From the NCBI GenBank assembly GCA_020050775.1, contig JAGVKC010000066.1:1-8004 (forward strand): a DNA stretch of 8,004 nt, read 5' to 3'. The translations under genes were made by a program, and so were the position numbers. Each line of letters begins with the position of its first letter. Position 1 is the stretch's first letter. Source of the stretch: Minisyncoccota bacterium. Lineage in GTDB: Bacteria; Patescibacteriota; Minisyncoccia; Phycocordibacterales; SBAW01. Below are positions 1 to 7,350 of this stretch, piece after piece. The notes below the pieces were generated by a model. The model had not been told where the DNA came from. It saw nothing but the letters and a program-made list of their open reading frames with translations, and searched no databases.

Positions 1-176
1 GCTTTGGCACGCCGGCTATTACGACGCGTGGCTTTATGGAGAAAGAGTGTGCCCGTGTGGCGCAATTAATGCTCGAAGCACTGGCTAACCGCACTGAGGA
101 GGCAAAACTAGATGCAATACATCAAGAGATAAAACAGATGTGTAAAAAGTTCCCGATTCCTGAGTCATTTATATAG
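1..176 (+). CDS. glyA: Serine hydroxymethyltransferase, C-terminal end (5' truncated by window)
   Basis: This is the last 57 codons of an open frame (first full codon at base 3, TAG at 174-176). SHMT is a cytoplasmic PLP enzyme that interconverts serine and glycine while loading one-carbon units on tetrahydrofolate. The fragment begins with the motif FGTPAITTRGF, which matches the GTPAxTTRG segment conserved near the SHMT C-terminus. A helical stretch follows (residues ARVAQLMLEAL), and the end, MCKKFPIPESFI, resembles the usual LCxxFPxY tail. The catalytic lysine and PLP-binding regions lie outside the window, so completeness of the gene cannot be judged. The next gene starts 19 bases downstream with its own promoter-like box, so co-transcription is possible but not required. 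Confidence 0.87.
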   Translation, partial: FGTPAITTRGFMEKECARVAQLMLEALANRTEEAKLDAIHQEIKQMCKKFPIPESFI

Positions 177-183
177 ACCGGGC

Positions 184-189
184 TACAAT
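184..189 (+). promoter_or_regulatory. -10-like box of the DUF2914-like gene
   Basis: TACAAT (five of six matches to TATAAT) ends six bases before the ATG at 196, separated by AAGTGC. A weak -35-like CTGAGT lies at 161-166 with 17-base spacing. No Shine-Dalgarno sequence is visible. The geometry places transcription initiation at or next to the start codon, which suggests a leaderless mRNA. This is inferred from sequence only. Confidence 0.5.
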
Positions 190-195
190 AAGTGC

Positions 196-1290
196 ATGCG
201 TGAGCATTGGGAGCGTATATTCGAATTTTGGAAGCGCTACGAGCACCATATTGGTGTCGGTGCGCTTGCGACCGGCTTTGTCTTTGACCTCATCGTTGCG
301 GATAGGCCCGACAGTATTCCAAACAACATACTTTTGCTTTCCTATCTGTTTATTGCAGCATCGTTCATCGTTATTCTGAATTTGCGCGAAGTGCGTAAGC
401 GAAACGAAGAGAGTCCTGAACCGCTCTTTTTGCTTTTAGTGCTGCAATTTTGTTTCGGCGGTTTAGCGTCTAACCTTTTGGTGCTCTACGGCCGCAGCGG
501 TACGCTTGCGGGCAGTACGCTCTTTATTGGTCTGCTTGTTGCTCTCATTATCGGGAATGAATATCTTCGCAGCCGCTACTCGCTTTTGAAGTTCAACGTG
601 TCGGTGTATTACGTGTTGCTGCTCTCGTACTGTGTCATTGCGGTACCGACTTTCATAACGCATTCGATGAGTATGTGGTCTTTTTTACTCAGCGGTCTTA
701 TAAGTGTGCTCATTATTGCAGGTTTACTTGGTGTTCTGTACCTCACCGTGTTCCGCGGAAAATCGCTGATAGGCTTACGCACGCTTGGTACATATCTTGG
801 CGTGATTTTCATCGTGTTCAATATGCTCTATTTTTTAAATATTATTCCACCGGTGCCTCTGGCACTTAAAGATATCGGCGTGTACCACTCACTTCTGCGC
901 CGCTCAGCAGGGGACTACGTAGCGATTTATGAAAAAGCACCATGGTATGCATTTTGGCGTAACACGAACGCAACATACACACTGACTACGGACAAGAGTG
1001 CATTCTGTTATTCTTCTGTGTTTGCACCTACTGCACTTGAAGCTCCTATTTTTCACAGATGGGAAGAATATGTAGCAGAGAGCGGACGCTGGGAAGAACG
1101 TTCGCGCATCTCGTTTGATATTTCTGGCGGCCGCAGTGATGGGTATCGTGGCTACACCATTAAGTCCGCGCTTACTCCCGGACGTTGGCGCTGTAATGTA
1201 GAAACATCGCAAGGCGCGCTCATCGGCCGCACCACGTTTACTGTGGTGGAAGCAGCAGAGGAGCTAACACTGTCTACAAAAACATTATAA
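196..1290 (+). CDS. Polytopic membrane protein with C-terminal DUF2914-like domain
   Basis: 364 residues of unknown function. The N-terminal two thirds shows about seven hydrophobic segments, at roughly residues 19-36, 44-62, 77-97, 105-121, 135-155, 161-185 and 196-217. They are separated by short charged loops, for example LREVRKRNEE at 63-72. There is no cleavable signal peptide: the N-terminus is charged and rich in aromatic residues. The last ~85 residues (about 268-350) are soluble and follow the DUF2914 pattern: an early Cys (C271), a PxxHRW motif (PIFHRW, 284-289), then LTPGRWRCNVE (326-336) and a final G-x-TTFTV strand (344-350). This domain is probably a small beta-sandwich outside the cell membrane. 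The ATG at 196 is chosen because of the TACAAT box just upstream. Its partner and biochemical role cannot be read from the sequence. Confidence 0.8.
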   Translation: MREHWERIFEFWKRYEHHIGVGALATGFVFDLIVADRPDSIPNNILLLSYLFIAASFIVILNLREVRKRNEESPEPLFLLLVLQFCFGGLASNLLVLYGRSGTLAGSTLFIGLLVALIIGNEYLRSRYSLLKFNVSVYYVLLLSYCVIAVPTFITHSMSMWSFLLSGLISVLIIAGLLGVLYLTVFRGKSLIGLRTLGTYLGVIFIVFNMLYFLNIIPPVPLALKDIGVYHSLLRRSAGDYVAIYEKAPWYAFWRNTNATYTLTTDKSAFCYSSVFAPTALEAPIFHRWEEYVAESGRWEERSRISFDISGGRSDGYRGYTIKSALTPGRWRCNVETSQGALIGRTTFTVVEAAEELTLSTKTL

Positions 1291-1500
1291 GGATCCTTGA
1301 GTTTTAGAGTGAATTGCAACAAGCCCTGAAAACCTCCCGCGGGGTAGCATAGCCCAGCCGCTTGTGCGGCCGAGGGTCCGCGAACGCTTTCTCAACGAAT
1401 GCCCGTATTCGGATATCATCTTCAGCTTCCAAAGCGAAACCGGCACGTTGCCGAAACCCGACCGCCTCGGCCCTTCGCCTAAGCATGAAGGGCAAGAAGT
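1291..1500 (-). pseudogene. Decayed transposase tail, IS30-like
   Basis: The gap between the DUF2914-like gene and argS has no convincing intact gene. On the - strand a short open frame (1304-1495) ends with the peptide RPHKRLGYATPREVF. This fits the C-terminal signature of IS30-type DDE transposases (RPRKxLGxxTPxEVF). Shifting one frame after that motif gives GLVAIHS, which resembles the VALQT-type end of such transposases, so a frameshift probably sits near 1324-1330. The DDE catalytic core is absent, and the residues upstream of the motif match poorly. I read this as the 3' remnant of an inserted and degraded element. The assignment rests on about 20 residues, so a chance resemblance is possible. 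Confidence 0.5.
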
Positions 1501-1526
1501 AAGCAGCCTTTCAAAACTAACACAAC

Positions 1527-1560
1527 CGACTCCCCTAAAAAGGAGTCGATTTTTCTTTTT
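1527..1560 (+). terminator. Rho-independent terminator upstream of argS
   Basis: A perfect 7-bp stem pairs CGACTCC (1527-1533) with GGAGTCG (1542-1548) around the 8-base loop CCTAAAAA. It is followed directly by a T-rich tract, A then TTTTTCTTTTT (1549-1560). It would end + strand transcripts arriving from the glyA/DUF2914 side or from the transposase remnant, and so insulates argS. The last stem base lies only 36 bases before the argS start codon. Confidence 0.85.
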
Positions 1561-1569
1561 ATATGTACC

Positions 1570-1578
1570 TGTTACTCT
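1570..1578 (+). promoter_or_regulatory. Extended -10 box of argS
   Basis: TGTTACTCT fits the extended -10 pattern TGnTAnnnT and ends six bases before the GTG at 1585. The T-tract of the preceding terminator occupies the -35 position, so an extended -10 would be needed. Since the terminator closes transcription just upstream, argS needs a promoter in the 1560-1585 interval, and this is the best candidate. An alternative is TATATG at 1560-1565, which would give a leader of about 13 bases. Confidence 0.5.
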
Positions 1579-1584
1579 GGGGGA

Positions 1585-3237
1585 GTGATTCGACAAAAAT
1601 TAGAACGCGCAGTGTCAGACGCCCTTGCTGCTTTGGGTGCAGATAGCGTTTCTTTTGTTATTGAACGGCCTGCATCTATGGAGCATGGCGATTATGCCAC
1701 GAACGCAGCGCTCGCTGCGGCAAAACCTCTTGGTAAAAATCCGCGCGAGATTGCGCAGACGCTTGTAGAGAAACTCGGAACCATAGATGGTGTATCAAAC
1801 ATAGAAATTGCCGGATCGGGTTTTATAAATTTTCATCTTTCGCGCGAGTCTTTCGTTAATTCAGTTGCACATATTGCGAAAGGTATTGAACCACAAGCAA
1901 GCACTGGCAGCACGGTCATGGTGGAATATACCAACCCGAACCCGTTTAAGGAATTCCACATAGGCCACCTCATGAGTAACGCTATCGGCGAATCCATCGC
2001 ACGGCTTCTGGAGAGTGTTGGCAATACCGTGGTGCGCGCCAACTATCAGGGCGATGTAGGTCCGCATGTGGCAAAAGCACTTTATGTATTGCTTGAAAAG
2101 AATATTGAGAATCCGACTATAGAAGATATAGGCAAGGCCTATGTTGAAGGGGCCGCGCGTTATGAAGATGACCCTGCGCAGAAGGCTGCTATAGACGGAC
2201 TTAATAAAACAATTTACGAAAAAAGCGATGCGCGCGTGCAGTCGCTGTATGAAAAAGGTCGCACGCTTTCGCTAGAGCATTTTGAAAAGCTCTACGGTGT
2301 GCTTGGCACGAAGTTCGATCATTATTTTTTTGAAAGCGAATCTGGACCACGCGGCCTCTCGCTTATAAAGGCACATCCGGAGATTTTTGAAGAAAGCGAA
2401 GGTGCGACTATTTTCCGCGGCGAGAACCACGGTCTTCATACCCGTGTGTTTATAACCAAATGGGGGCTACCGACGTATGAAGCAAAAGAGCTCGGCCTAG
2501 CAGAACTAAAAAAAGAAAAAGTTTCTTTCGATTCTTCTATATATATCACTGCTAACGAGCAGGATGCATACTTCAAAGTCATTCTTAAGGTGCTCTCGCT
2601 CATGCATCCAGAGTGGAATCGTCTGCTCAAACACGTATCTCACGGCATGATGCGCTTTGCAGAAGGTAAAATGTCTTCGCGAAAAGGAAATGTTGTTACC
2701 GGAGAGACTCTACTTGCCGATATGGAAGCGGTTGCTATGGAAAAAATGCAGGGAAGGGAACTGAAAGATGCAAAGAAAACAGCAGAGCAGATTGCGGTTG
2801 GTGCGGTAAAATACGCCATTCTCAAACAAGGCAGTGCGAAGGATATTATTTTTGATCCAGAAAAATCCCTTTCACTTGAGGGGGATTCCGGACCGTATGT
2901 TCAGTACGCTCACACTCGTGCTCTTTCTTTGCTGCGCGGCGCTAAAGAAGCAAACGTATCTGCATCGCAAAGTGATGCGCCCGAACACGCAACTGTTCTG
3001 GAGCGCACGCTTCTACATTTCTCTGATACTGTATCGCGTGCTGCTACAGACCTTCAGCCTCATCATGTGGCGGTATATCTTGCGGAGCTCGCTGGTGCAT
3101 TTAATTCCTGGTATGCCTCCACGCGCGTTATTGGGGGAGAGAGCCCAGGCTACGGGGTACTTTTAACAGAAGCAGTAGAAAAAACTCTCGCAGAAGGTTT
3201 GGAGCTTTTGGGCATTCCAGTACCGGAAGAGATGTAA
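1585..3237 (+). CDS. argS: Arginyl-tRNA synthetase
   Basis: A 550-residue class I aminoacyl-tRNA synthetase that charges tRNA-Arg with arginine in the cytoplasm. The N-terminal additional domain that contacts the tRNA D-loop spans about residues 1-88 and includes MEHGDYATNAAL. The catalytic Rossmann fold follows: YTNPNPFKEFHIGH holds the HIGH signature at 125-128, then NYQGDVGPHVAK at 153-164. The second signature, GKMSSRKGNVV (361-371), has SSR where many class I enzymes have SKS, a common ArgRS variant. The DALR anticodon-binding helical domain runs from about 433 (GDSGPYVQYAHTRA) to the end. Length is normal for the family. The GTG at 1585 is the only reasonable start, because no ATG, GTG or TTG precedes it in frame nearby and the protein N-terminus fits. 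The GGGGGA before it abuts the codon and is too close to act as a Shine-Dalgarno sequence. It is followed 30 bases later by ileS. Confidence 0.96.
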   Translation: MIRQKLERAVSDALAALGADSVSFVIERPASMEHGDYATNAALAAAKPLGKNPREIAQTLVEKLGTIDGVSNIEIAGSGFINFHLSRESFVNSVAHIAKGIEPQASTGSTVMVEYTNPNPFKEFHIGHLMSNAIGESIARLLESVGNTVVRANYQGDVGPHVAKALYVLLEKNIENPTIEDIGKAYVEGAARYEDDPAQKAAIDGLNKTIYEKSDARVQSLYEKGRTLSLEHFEKLYGVLGTKFDHYFFESESGPRGLSLIKAHPEIFEESEGATIFRGENHGLHTRVFITKWGLPTYEAKELGLAELKKEKVSFDSSIYITANEQDAYFKVILKVLSLMHPEWNRLLKHVSHGMMRFAEGKMSSRKGNVVTGETLLADMEAVAMEKMQGRELKDAKKTAEQIAVGAVKYAILKQGSAKDIIFDPEKSLSLEGDSGPYVQYAHTRALSLLRGAKEANVSASQSDAPEHATVLERTLLHFSDTVSRAATDLQPHHVAVYLAELAGAFNSWYASTRVIGGESPGYGVLLTEAVEKTLAEGLELLGIPVPEEM

Positions 3238-3251
3238 GTAGAGCCATAACT

Positions 3252-3260
3252 TGTTATATT
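3252..3260 (+). promoter_or_regulatory. Extended -10 box of ileS
   Basis: TGTTATATT fits TGnTAnnnT and ends seven bases (GCTAGGG) before the ATG at 3268. No recognisable -35 lies 16-18 bases upstream, in the argS stop region. The same layout precedes argS, and a similar one precedes the DUF2914-like gene. It suggests an ileS-recO transcript starting at or near the A of the start codon, in addition to any read-through from argS. Confidence 0.5.
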
Positions 3261-3267
3261 GCTAGGG

Positions 3268-6200
3268 ATGGATTCCCAAACACAGGGCGGGGAAGAGATG
3301 CGCCACGACACACCAAAGCCCAAAAGCGCTCTAGCCGCACGCGAAGAAGAGGTACTGAAATTCTGGAACGAAGAGGAAATTTTTAAAAAAACGCTCGAGA
3401 AGCCCGCACCGCGCGGCGAGTTTACCTTTTACGATGGCCCACCGTTTGCTAACGGGTTGCCGCACTACGGGCACATCCTCGCCTCCACTATTAAGGACGC
3501 TATTCCGCGCTACCGCACGATGCAGGGCTACCGAGTGCCACGCCGCTGGGGCTGGGACTGCCACGGACTCCCTGTAGAGAATCTTGTTGAGAAAGAGCTC
3601 GGTATAAAGAACAAACGCGAGATAGAAACCTACGGCATTGAAAAGTTCAATGAAGCTGCGCGCCGCTCAATAATGAAAGACGTTTCCGATTGGAAGCGCA
3701 TCATCCCGCGCCTGGGGCGCTGGGTAGACATGGAGAACGACTATAAGACTATGGATGCTACCTACACCGAGTCGGTGTGGTGGGCGTTTAAGAATTTGCA
3801 TAAGCGCGGTCTCATCTACGAAGGTTTTAAATCCATGCATCTGTGTCCGCGCTGCGGCACGACGCTCTCGAACTTCGAGGTCGCGCAAGGCTACGCAGAC
3901 ATCGACGATGTTGCGGTGACGGTGAAGCTTCCGCTTGTCGATGAGCCTAATACCTCGCTCCTTATTTGGACCACCACCGCTTGGACACTTCCTGGCAATG
4001 CGGCAGCTGCTGTTAACCCAGATGCAGTGTATGTAAAAGTAAAACAGGGTGAGGAATTTTATATTGTTGCAAAAGATCGTGCCGCAGCGGTTTTTGAGAA
4101 CCCAGAAATAGTGGAAGAATTTCCTGCAAAAAAACTTATAGGCAAAAAATATCTGCCGCCGTTTGATTACTTCGCTACAGAACTCCACAAGCACAAATCA
4201 CACACATGGAAAGTGTACGGCGCGCCGTACGTAACTATGGAAGACGGCACAGGTATTGTGCACCTTGCTCCAGCGTTCGGTGCAGAAGATCTTGATCTCG
4301 CACAGAAGGAGAAAATCCCGCTTATTCACCATGTAACCGAAGAAGGAAAGTTCACCGCAACAGTGCGCGACTTTGCAGGACTCTCGGTTAAGCCAAAGGG
4401 TAATCCGCGCGAAACAGACCAGAAAGTTGCAGCGCTTCTCAAAGAGCGAGGGCTTCTGTTTAAAGAAGAAAAAATTAAGCACTCCTACCCGCACTGTTGG
4501 CGCTGCGATACGCCGCTACTTAACTGGGCTGCTACTTCGTGGTTTGTAAACGTGACGCTCATAAAAAAGCAGCTTCTAACGCAGAACGCAGATATTTCCT
4601 GGGTGCCAGAACATGTTGGGAAGGGCCGCTTCCGCAACGGTTTGGAGTCTGCACCGGACTGGGCGATTTCGCGCAGCCGTTATTGGGGTGCACCTATTCC
4701 TGTGTGGCGCCATAGCAAAACTAAAGAAATAAAAGTCGCAGGCTCAGTTGAAGATGTACTTTCTATGGTGCGCACAAGTGGAAACAACTATTTTGTCATG
4801 CGTCACGGAGAGGCTCGCAGCAACGTCGAACAAATACTGGATAGTGAAGGAGATCCGGAGAATCACCTTACCGATAATGGGAAGGCGCGTGTTGCGCTTT
4901 TGGCGAAGAATCTGCAGGGCAAACATATAGACCTTATTATTACCTCGCCGTTTTTGCGTACGCGCGAGACTGCCGCAATAGTCCAGCGCGAACTGAAGCT
5001 TCCAGACTCTGCAGTCATGGTTGATGAACGCCTGCGCGAAACAGGGCTCGGTATATATTCAGGAAAATCTATCAAAGAATGGCGAGCTTTTTTTGGCTCC
5101 ATGATGACGCGTTTTGCAGAAGCGCCAGAAGGCGGAGAATCCTTCACACAGATTCGTCAGCGCGTAGGAGAGTTCCTCTTCGATATTGAGCAACGGTATT
5201 CAGGAAAGAATATTCTCGTTGTTTCGCACGGCAATCCTATTTGGCTTATGAATAATATAGCCGCCCGCATTCACTCCAAGGATCTAAAGCGGGAAGAGCT
5301 TCCTGCGCACGGAGAAGCAAAGCCGCTTGCGTTCGTACCATTCCCTCACAATGCACACTACGAACTCGACTTGCACCGCCCCTATATAGACGAGGTGCCG
5401 ATGGGGGATACGCTGAAGGGCGAATGGAAGCGTGGGCCAGATGTGTTCGACTGCTGGTTTGAGTCTGGTTCTATGCCGTTTGCAAGCAACCACTACCCAT
5501 TTAAAAGCGATGCATGTAATCCGAAAGGGTTCTTGGGGTTTGGTACCAAGGGTTACCCGGCGAATTTTATTGCCGAAGGCATCGACCAAACGCGCGGATG
5601 GTTTTATTCCCTTATCGTTCTTTGCACAGCACTCTTCGGTAAGAGTCCGTACAAGAATGTCATTGTGAATGGCCTTGTTCTTGCAAGCGACGGACAGAAG
5701 ATGAGCAAGCGCCTGCGCAATTACCCTGATCCGATGGAAGTGGTAGAAAAATACGGCGCAGATTCTTTGCGCTACTACCTTTTGTCCTCTTCAGTTGTTC
5801 GCTCAGAAGATCTGCGGTTTAAGGAGCAGAGTGTCGATGAAGTACAAAAGAAACTCCTGATGCGCTTGGACAACGTACGCAGTTTCTATGACCTATATGC
5901 AGACGCTACACCGCGCAGCACGCAAAGCACGCAGGTTTTAGATCGATGGATTCTTGCACGTCTCGCACAAACTCTTGAAGAGATTACACAAGGGTACGAG
6001 TCGTACGAACTCGATGTTGCAACGCGCCCGCTGATGGGGTTTGTCGATGATCTTTCTAACTGGTATGTGCGCCGCTCAAGAGACCGCTTCAAAGAAAATA
6101 CTGCCGATACGCGCGCAGCGCTTGGTACATTGCGCCACGTGCTCTACATGATTGCGCATGCAATGGCGCCCGTGATGCCGTTTTATGCAGATGACCTTTT

Positions 6201-6759
6201 TTGCCGCGTTAAAGAAGAAGGTGATGCGCAAAGCGTGCACCTCTCTAGCTGGCCACAGGCGGGCATAGAGGATGCACAGCTAATTAGAGATATGGAATCT
6301 GTACGCGCCGCATGCTCCAAGGGACTGGAGCTGCGTGAGCGCGCAAATATAAAAATCCGCCAGCCGCTTGCTACTCTTACGGTTAAAACGCTTCCTGCGG
6401 ACGAAGCGTTGCGCGCGCTGGTTGCTGGAGAAGTAAACGTAAAAGAAGTGAAAGAAAATACGGAATTGCACGAAGACGCAGTATTGGACACAGAACTCAC
6501 GCCACAGTTGCGAAACGAAGGGTATCTGCGAGAACTTATCCGCGCAGTGCAAGACATGCGCAAAAAACAAAACTATTCCATTGGTGACAGACCCTCACTT
6601 TCTATAGCTACCAACGTACAGGGACAGAAATTCATCGAAGAATATTCAGAAGTGCTTGCGGCCGAGACCGGACTCTCGCAAGTGCGCTTAGTGCCGCTTA
6701 CAGAAAACGCAACGTCTGGCATCGTGCCGTTTCCGATAGAGCTTACGCTCCATAAATAG
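3268..6759 (+). CDS. ileS: Isoleucyl-tRNA synthetase, type 2, with an inserted histidine phosphatase domain
   Basis: 1163 residues from the ATG at 3268. It charges tRNA-Ile and edits mischarged valine. In order: HIGH signature HYGH (66-69) within PFANGLPHYGH, and WGWDCHGLPVE, both in the style of eukaryotic/archaeal (type 2) IleRS; a CPRC pair (C193/C196) that with C410/C413 (CWRC) may bind zinc; the CP1 editing domain with TTTAWTLPGN (235-244) and GTGIVHLAPAFGAED ending in D341; PDWAISRSRYWGAP (463-476); an inserted RHG phosphatase (about 503-697, described separately); then DLHRPYIDE (701-709), GIDQTRGW, KMSKR (811-815) and the helical anticodon-binding region from about 850 to the end. The bacterial type 1 C-terminal zinc finger is absent. 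Every synthetase signature I looked for is intact, so the enzyme should be active. Alternative starts are TTG 3259, which overlaps the -10 box, and ATG 3298, which has GGGGAAG just upstream. The stop is two bases before recO. Confidence 0.95.
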   Translation: MDSQTQGGEEMRHDTPKPKSALAAREEEVLKFWNEEEIFKKTLEKPAPRGEFTFYDGPPFANGLPHYGHILASTIKDAIPRYRTMQGYRVPRRWGWDCHGLPVENLVEKELGIKNKREIETYGIEKFNEAARRSIMKDVSDWKRIIPRLGRWVDMENDYKTMDATYTESVWWAFKNLHKRGLIYEGFKSMHLCPRCGTTLSNFEVAQGYADIDDVAVTVKLPLVDEPNTSLLIWTTTAWTLPGNAAAAVNPDAVYVKVKQGEEFYIVAKDRAAAVFENPEIVEEFPAKKLIGKKYLPPFDYFATELHKHKSHTWKVYGAPYVTMEDGTGIVHLAPAFGAEDLDLAQKEKIPLIHHVTEEGKFTATVRDFAGLSVKPKGNPRETDQKVAALLKERGLLFKEEKIKHSYPHCWRCDTPLLNWAATSWFVNVTLIKKQLLTQNADISWVPEHVGKGRFRNGLESAPDWAISRSRYWGAPIPVWRHSKTKEIKVAGSVEDVLSMVRTSGNNYFVMRHGEARSNVEQILDSEGDPENHLTDNGKARVALLAKNLQGKHIDLIITSPFLRTRETAAIVQRELKLPDSAVMVDERLRETGLGIYSGKSIKEWRAFFGSMMTRFAEAPEGGESFTQIRQRVGEFLFDIEQRYSGKNILVVSHGNPIWLMNNIAARIHSKDLKREELPAHGEAKPLAFVPFPHNAHYELDLHRPYIDEVPMGDTLKGEWKRGPDVFDCWFESGSMPFASNHYPFKSDACNPKGFLGFGTKGYPANFIAEGIDQTRGWFYSLIVLCTALFGKSPYKNVIVNGLVLASDGQKMSKRLRNYPDPMEVVEKYGADSLRYYLLSSSVVRSEDLRFKEQSVDEVQKKLLMRLDNVRSFYDLYADATPRSTQSTQVLDRWILARLAQTLEEITQGYESYELDVATRPLMGFVDDLSNWYVRRSRDRFKENTADTRAALGTLRHVLYMIAHAMAPVMPFYADDLFCRVKEEGDAQSVHLSSWPQAGIEDAQLIRDMESVRAACSKGLELRERANIKIRQPLATLTVKTLPADEALRALVAGEVNVKEVKENTELHEDAVLDTELTPQLRNEGYLRELIRAVQDMRKKQNYSIGDRPSLSIATNVQGQKFIEEYSEVLAAETGLSQVRLVPLTENATSGIVPFPIELTLHK
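4774..5358 (+). other. Histidine phosphatase (RHG / phosphoglycerate-mutase-like) domain inserted in IleRS
   Basis: About 195 in-frame residues (IleRS residues 503-697 from ATG 3268) with no counterpart in ordinary IleRS. The motifs follow the histidine phosphatase superfamily in order: FVMRHGEARSN (509-519) with nucleophile H513 and R512; the LTDNGKARVALL helix; IITSPFLRTRETA (557-569) with R564; DERLRETGLGIYSG (586-599) with E591 as likely acid; and VVSHGNP (651-657) with second catalytic histidine H654. All expected active-site residues are present, so the domain is predicted to be catalytically competent. A linker of about 30 residues (670-700) leads back into the synthetase at DLHRPYID. 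The insertion separates the two halves of the usual GSxEEL...DLHRPY segment. The substrate is unknown; family members act on phosphoproteins, sugar phosphates, nucleotides or cofactors. Confidence 0.93.
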
Positions 6760-6761
6760 CG

Positions 6762-7340
6762 ATGTATAAGATTCACGCAAGCGATGGGATACTTCTGCAG
6801 AAGCGTGCAGTGGGGGAGTCTCATATTTTTGCATCTATATTTACAGAAGACCTAGGCCTCGTGCGTGTTATTGCGCGCTCGGCGCGTTTAGAACGCTCTA
6901 AACTGCGCTACATCCTCGAGCCATTTACCGCAGGCCACTTTTCTATTGTGAGAGGTAAACACGAATGGCGACTTACGGGTGCGCAAGATGTGCGCAGTAT
7001 TTTGCCGCAGGACGTAGCCCGCCGCCGGGCCATGGGACGCATCGGAAAACTTCTTCTTCGTTTGGTTGCAGGCCAAGAAGCCCATGCAGAATTGTTTGTA
7101 ACTGTGAAAGAAGGGTTTGGCGCGCTTGCGCGCGTTGAAAGCGCAGAAACTGCGGAAGCGGTCGAGTGTGTACTCGTACTGCGCATACTCGCAGACCTGG
7201 GCTATTTGCCCGCTACACCTGAGATTGCGCCGTTTTTGGAGCGAGATTTTTTTGGTATGGAACTTTCAGACAAAGTAGTTTCTTCCCGAAAAACTCTCAT
7301 AAAAGCCATAAATGAGTCTCTAGAAGCAACCGGCCTTTAA
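6762..7340 (+). CDS. recO: DNA repair protein RecO (short form)
   Basis: 192 residues. RecO works with RecR to load RecA on SSB-coated DNA during RecF-pathway gap repair, and anneals complementary strands. The N-terminal OB-fold is recognisable: SDGILLQKRAVGESHIFASI (7-26 region), then FTEDLGLVRVIARSARLERSKLR (27-49) and LEPFTAGHFSIVRGKHEWRLTGAQ (52-75), matching the EGIVLxxRxYGExDxI, KGARR and LEPF pattern. The helical C-terminal region (about 85-192) contains LRILADLGYLP. At 192 residues it is shorter than the usual ~240. Its only cysteine is C136, so the zinc-finger motif seen in some RecO proteins is absent. The ATG lies two bases after the ileS TAG and has no Shine-Dalgarno sequence, so translation probably depends on coupling to ileS. 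Confidence 0.88.
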   Translation: MYKIHASDGILLQKRAVGESHIFASIFTEDLGLVRVIARSARLERSKLRYILEPFTAGHFSIVRGKHEWRLTGAQDVRSILPQDVARRRAMGRIGKLLLRLVAGQEAHAELFVTVKEGFGALARVESAETAEAVECVLVLRILADLGYLPATPEIAPFLERDFFGMELSDKVVSSRKTLIKAINESLEATGL

Positions 7341-7350
7341 CAACATTCGC

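Noticed and set aside
1291..1584. tRNA or other structured RNA in the gap
   Set aside because: I looked for a T-loop GGTTCGAATCC-type sequence, an anticodon arm and a CCA end and found none; the short GC hairpin near 1353-1366 is too small to support an RNA gene.
1364..1588. + strand open frame of 74 codons in the gap before argS
   Set aside because: It runs across the terminator hairpin and T-tract, its product is low in recognisable features, and the opposite strand holds the better protein signal.
3259..3267. TTG at 3259 as the ileS start
   Set aside because: It overlaps the TGTTATATT -10-like box, adds only three residues and has no ribosome site; the ATG at 3268 fits the leaderless pattern better.
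3667..4194. Open frame of 175 codons on the - strand inside ileS
   Set aside because: It lies wholly inside a certain + strand gene. Its translation is rich in Cys, Arg and Phe with no recognisable motif, typical of an antisense shadow.
4783..5274. The phosphatase as a separate gene rather than a domain
   Set aside because: The frame is continuous from the IleRS N-terminus through the phosphatase to the KMSKR region, with no stop, ribosome site or frameshift, so it is an internal domain.
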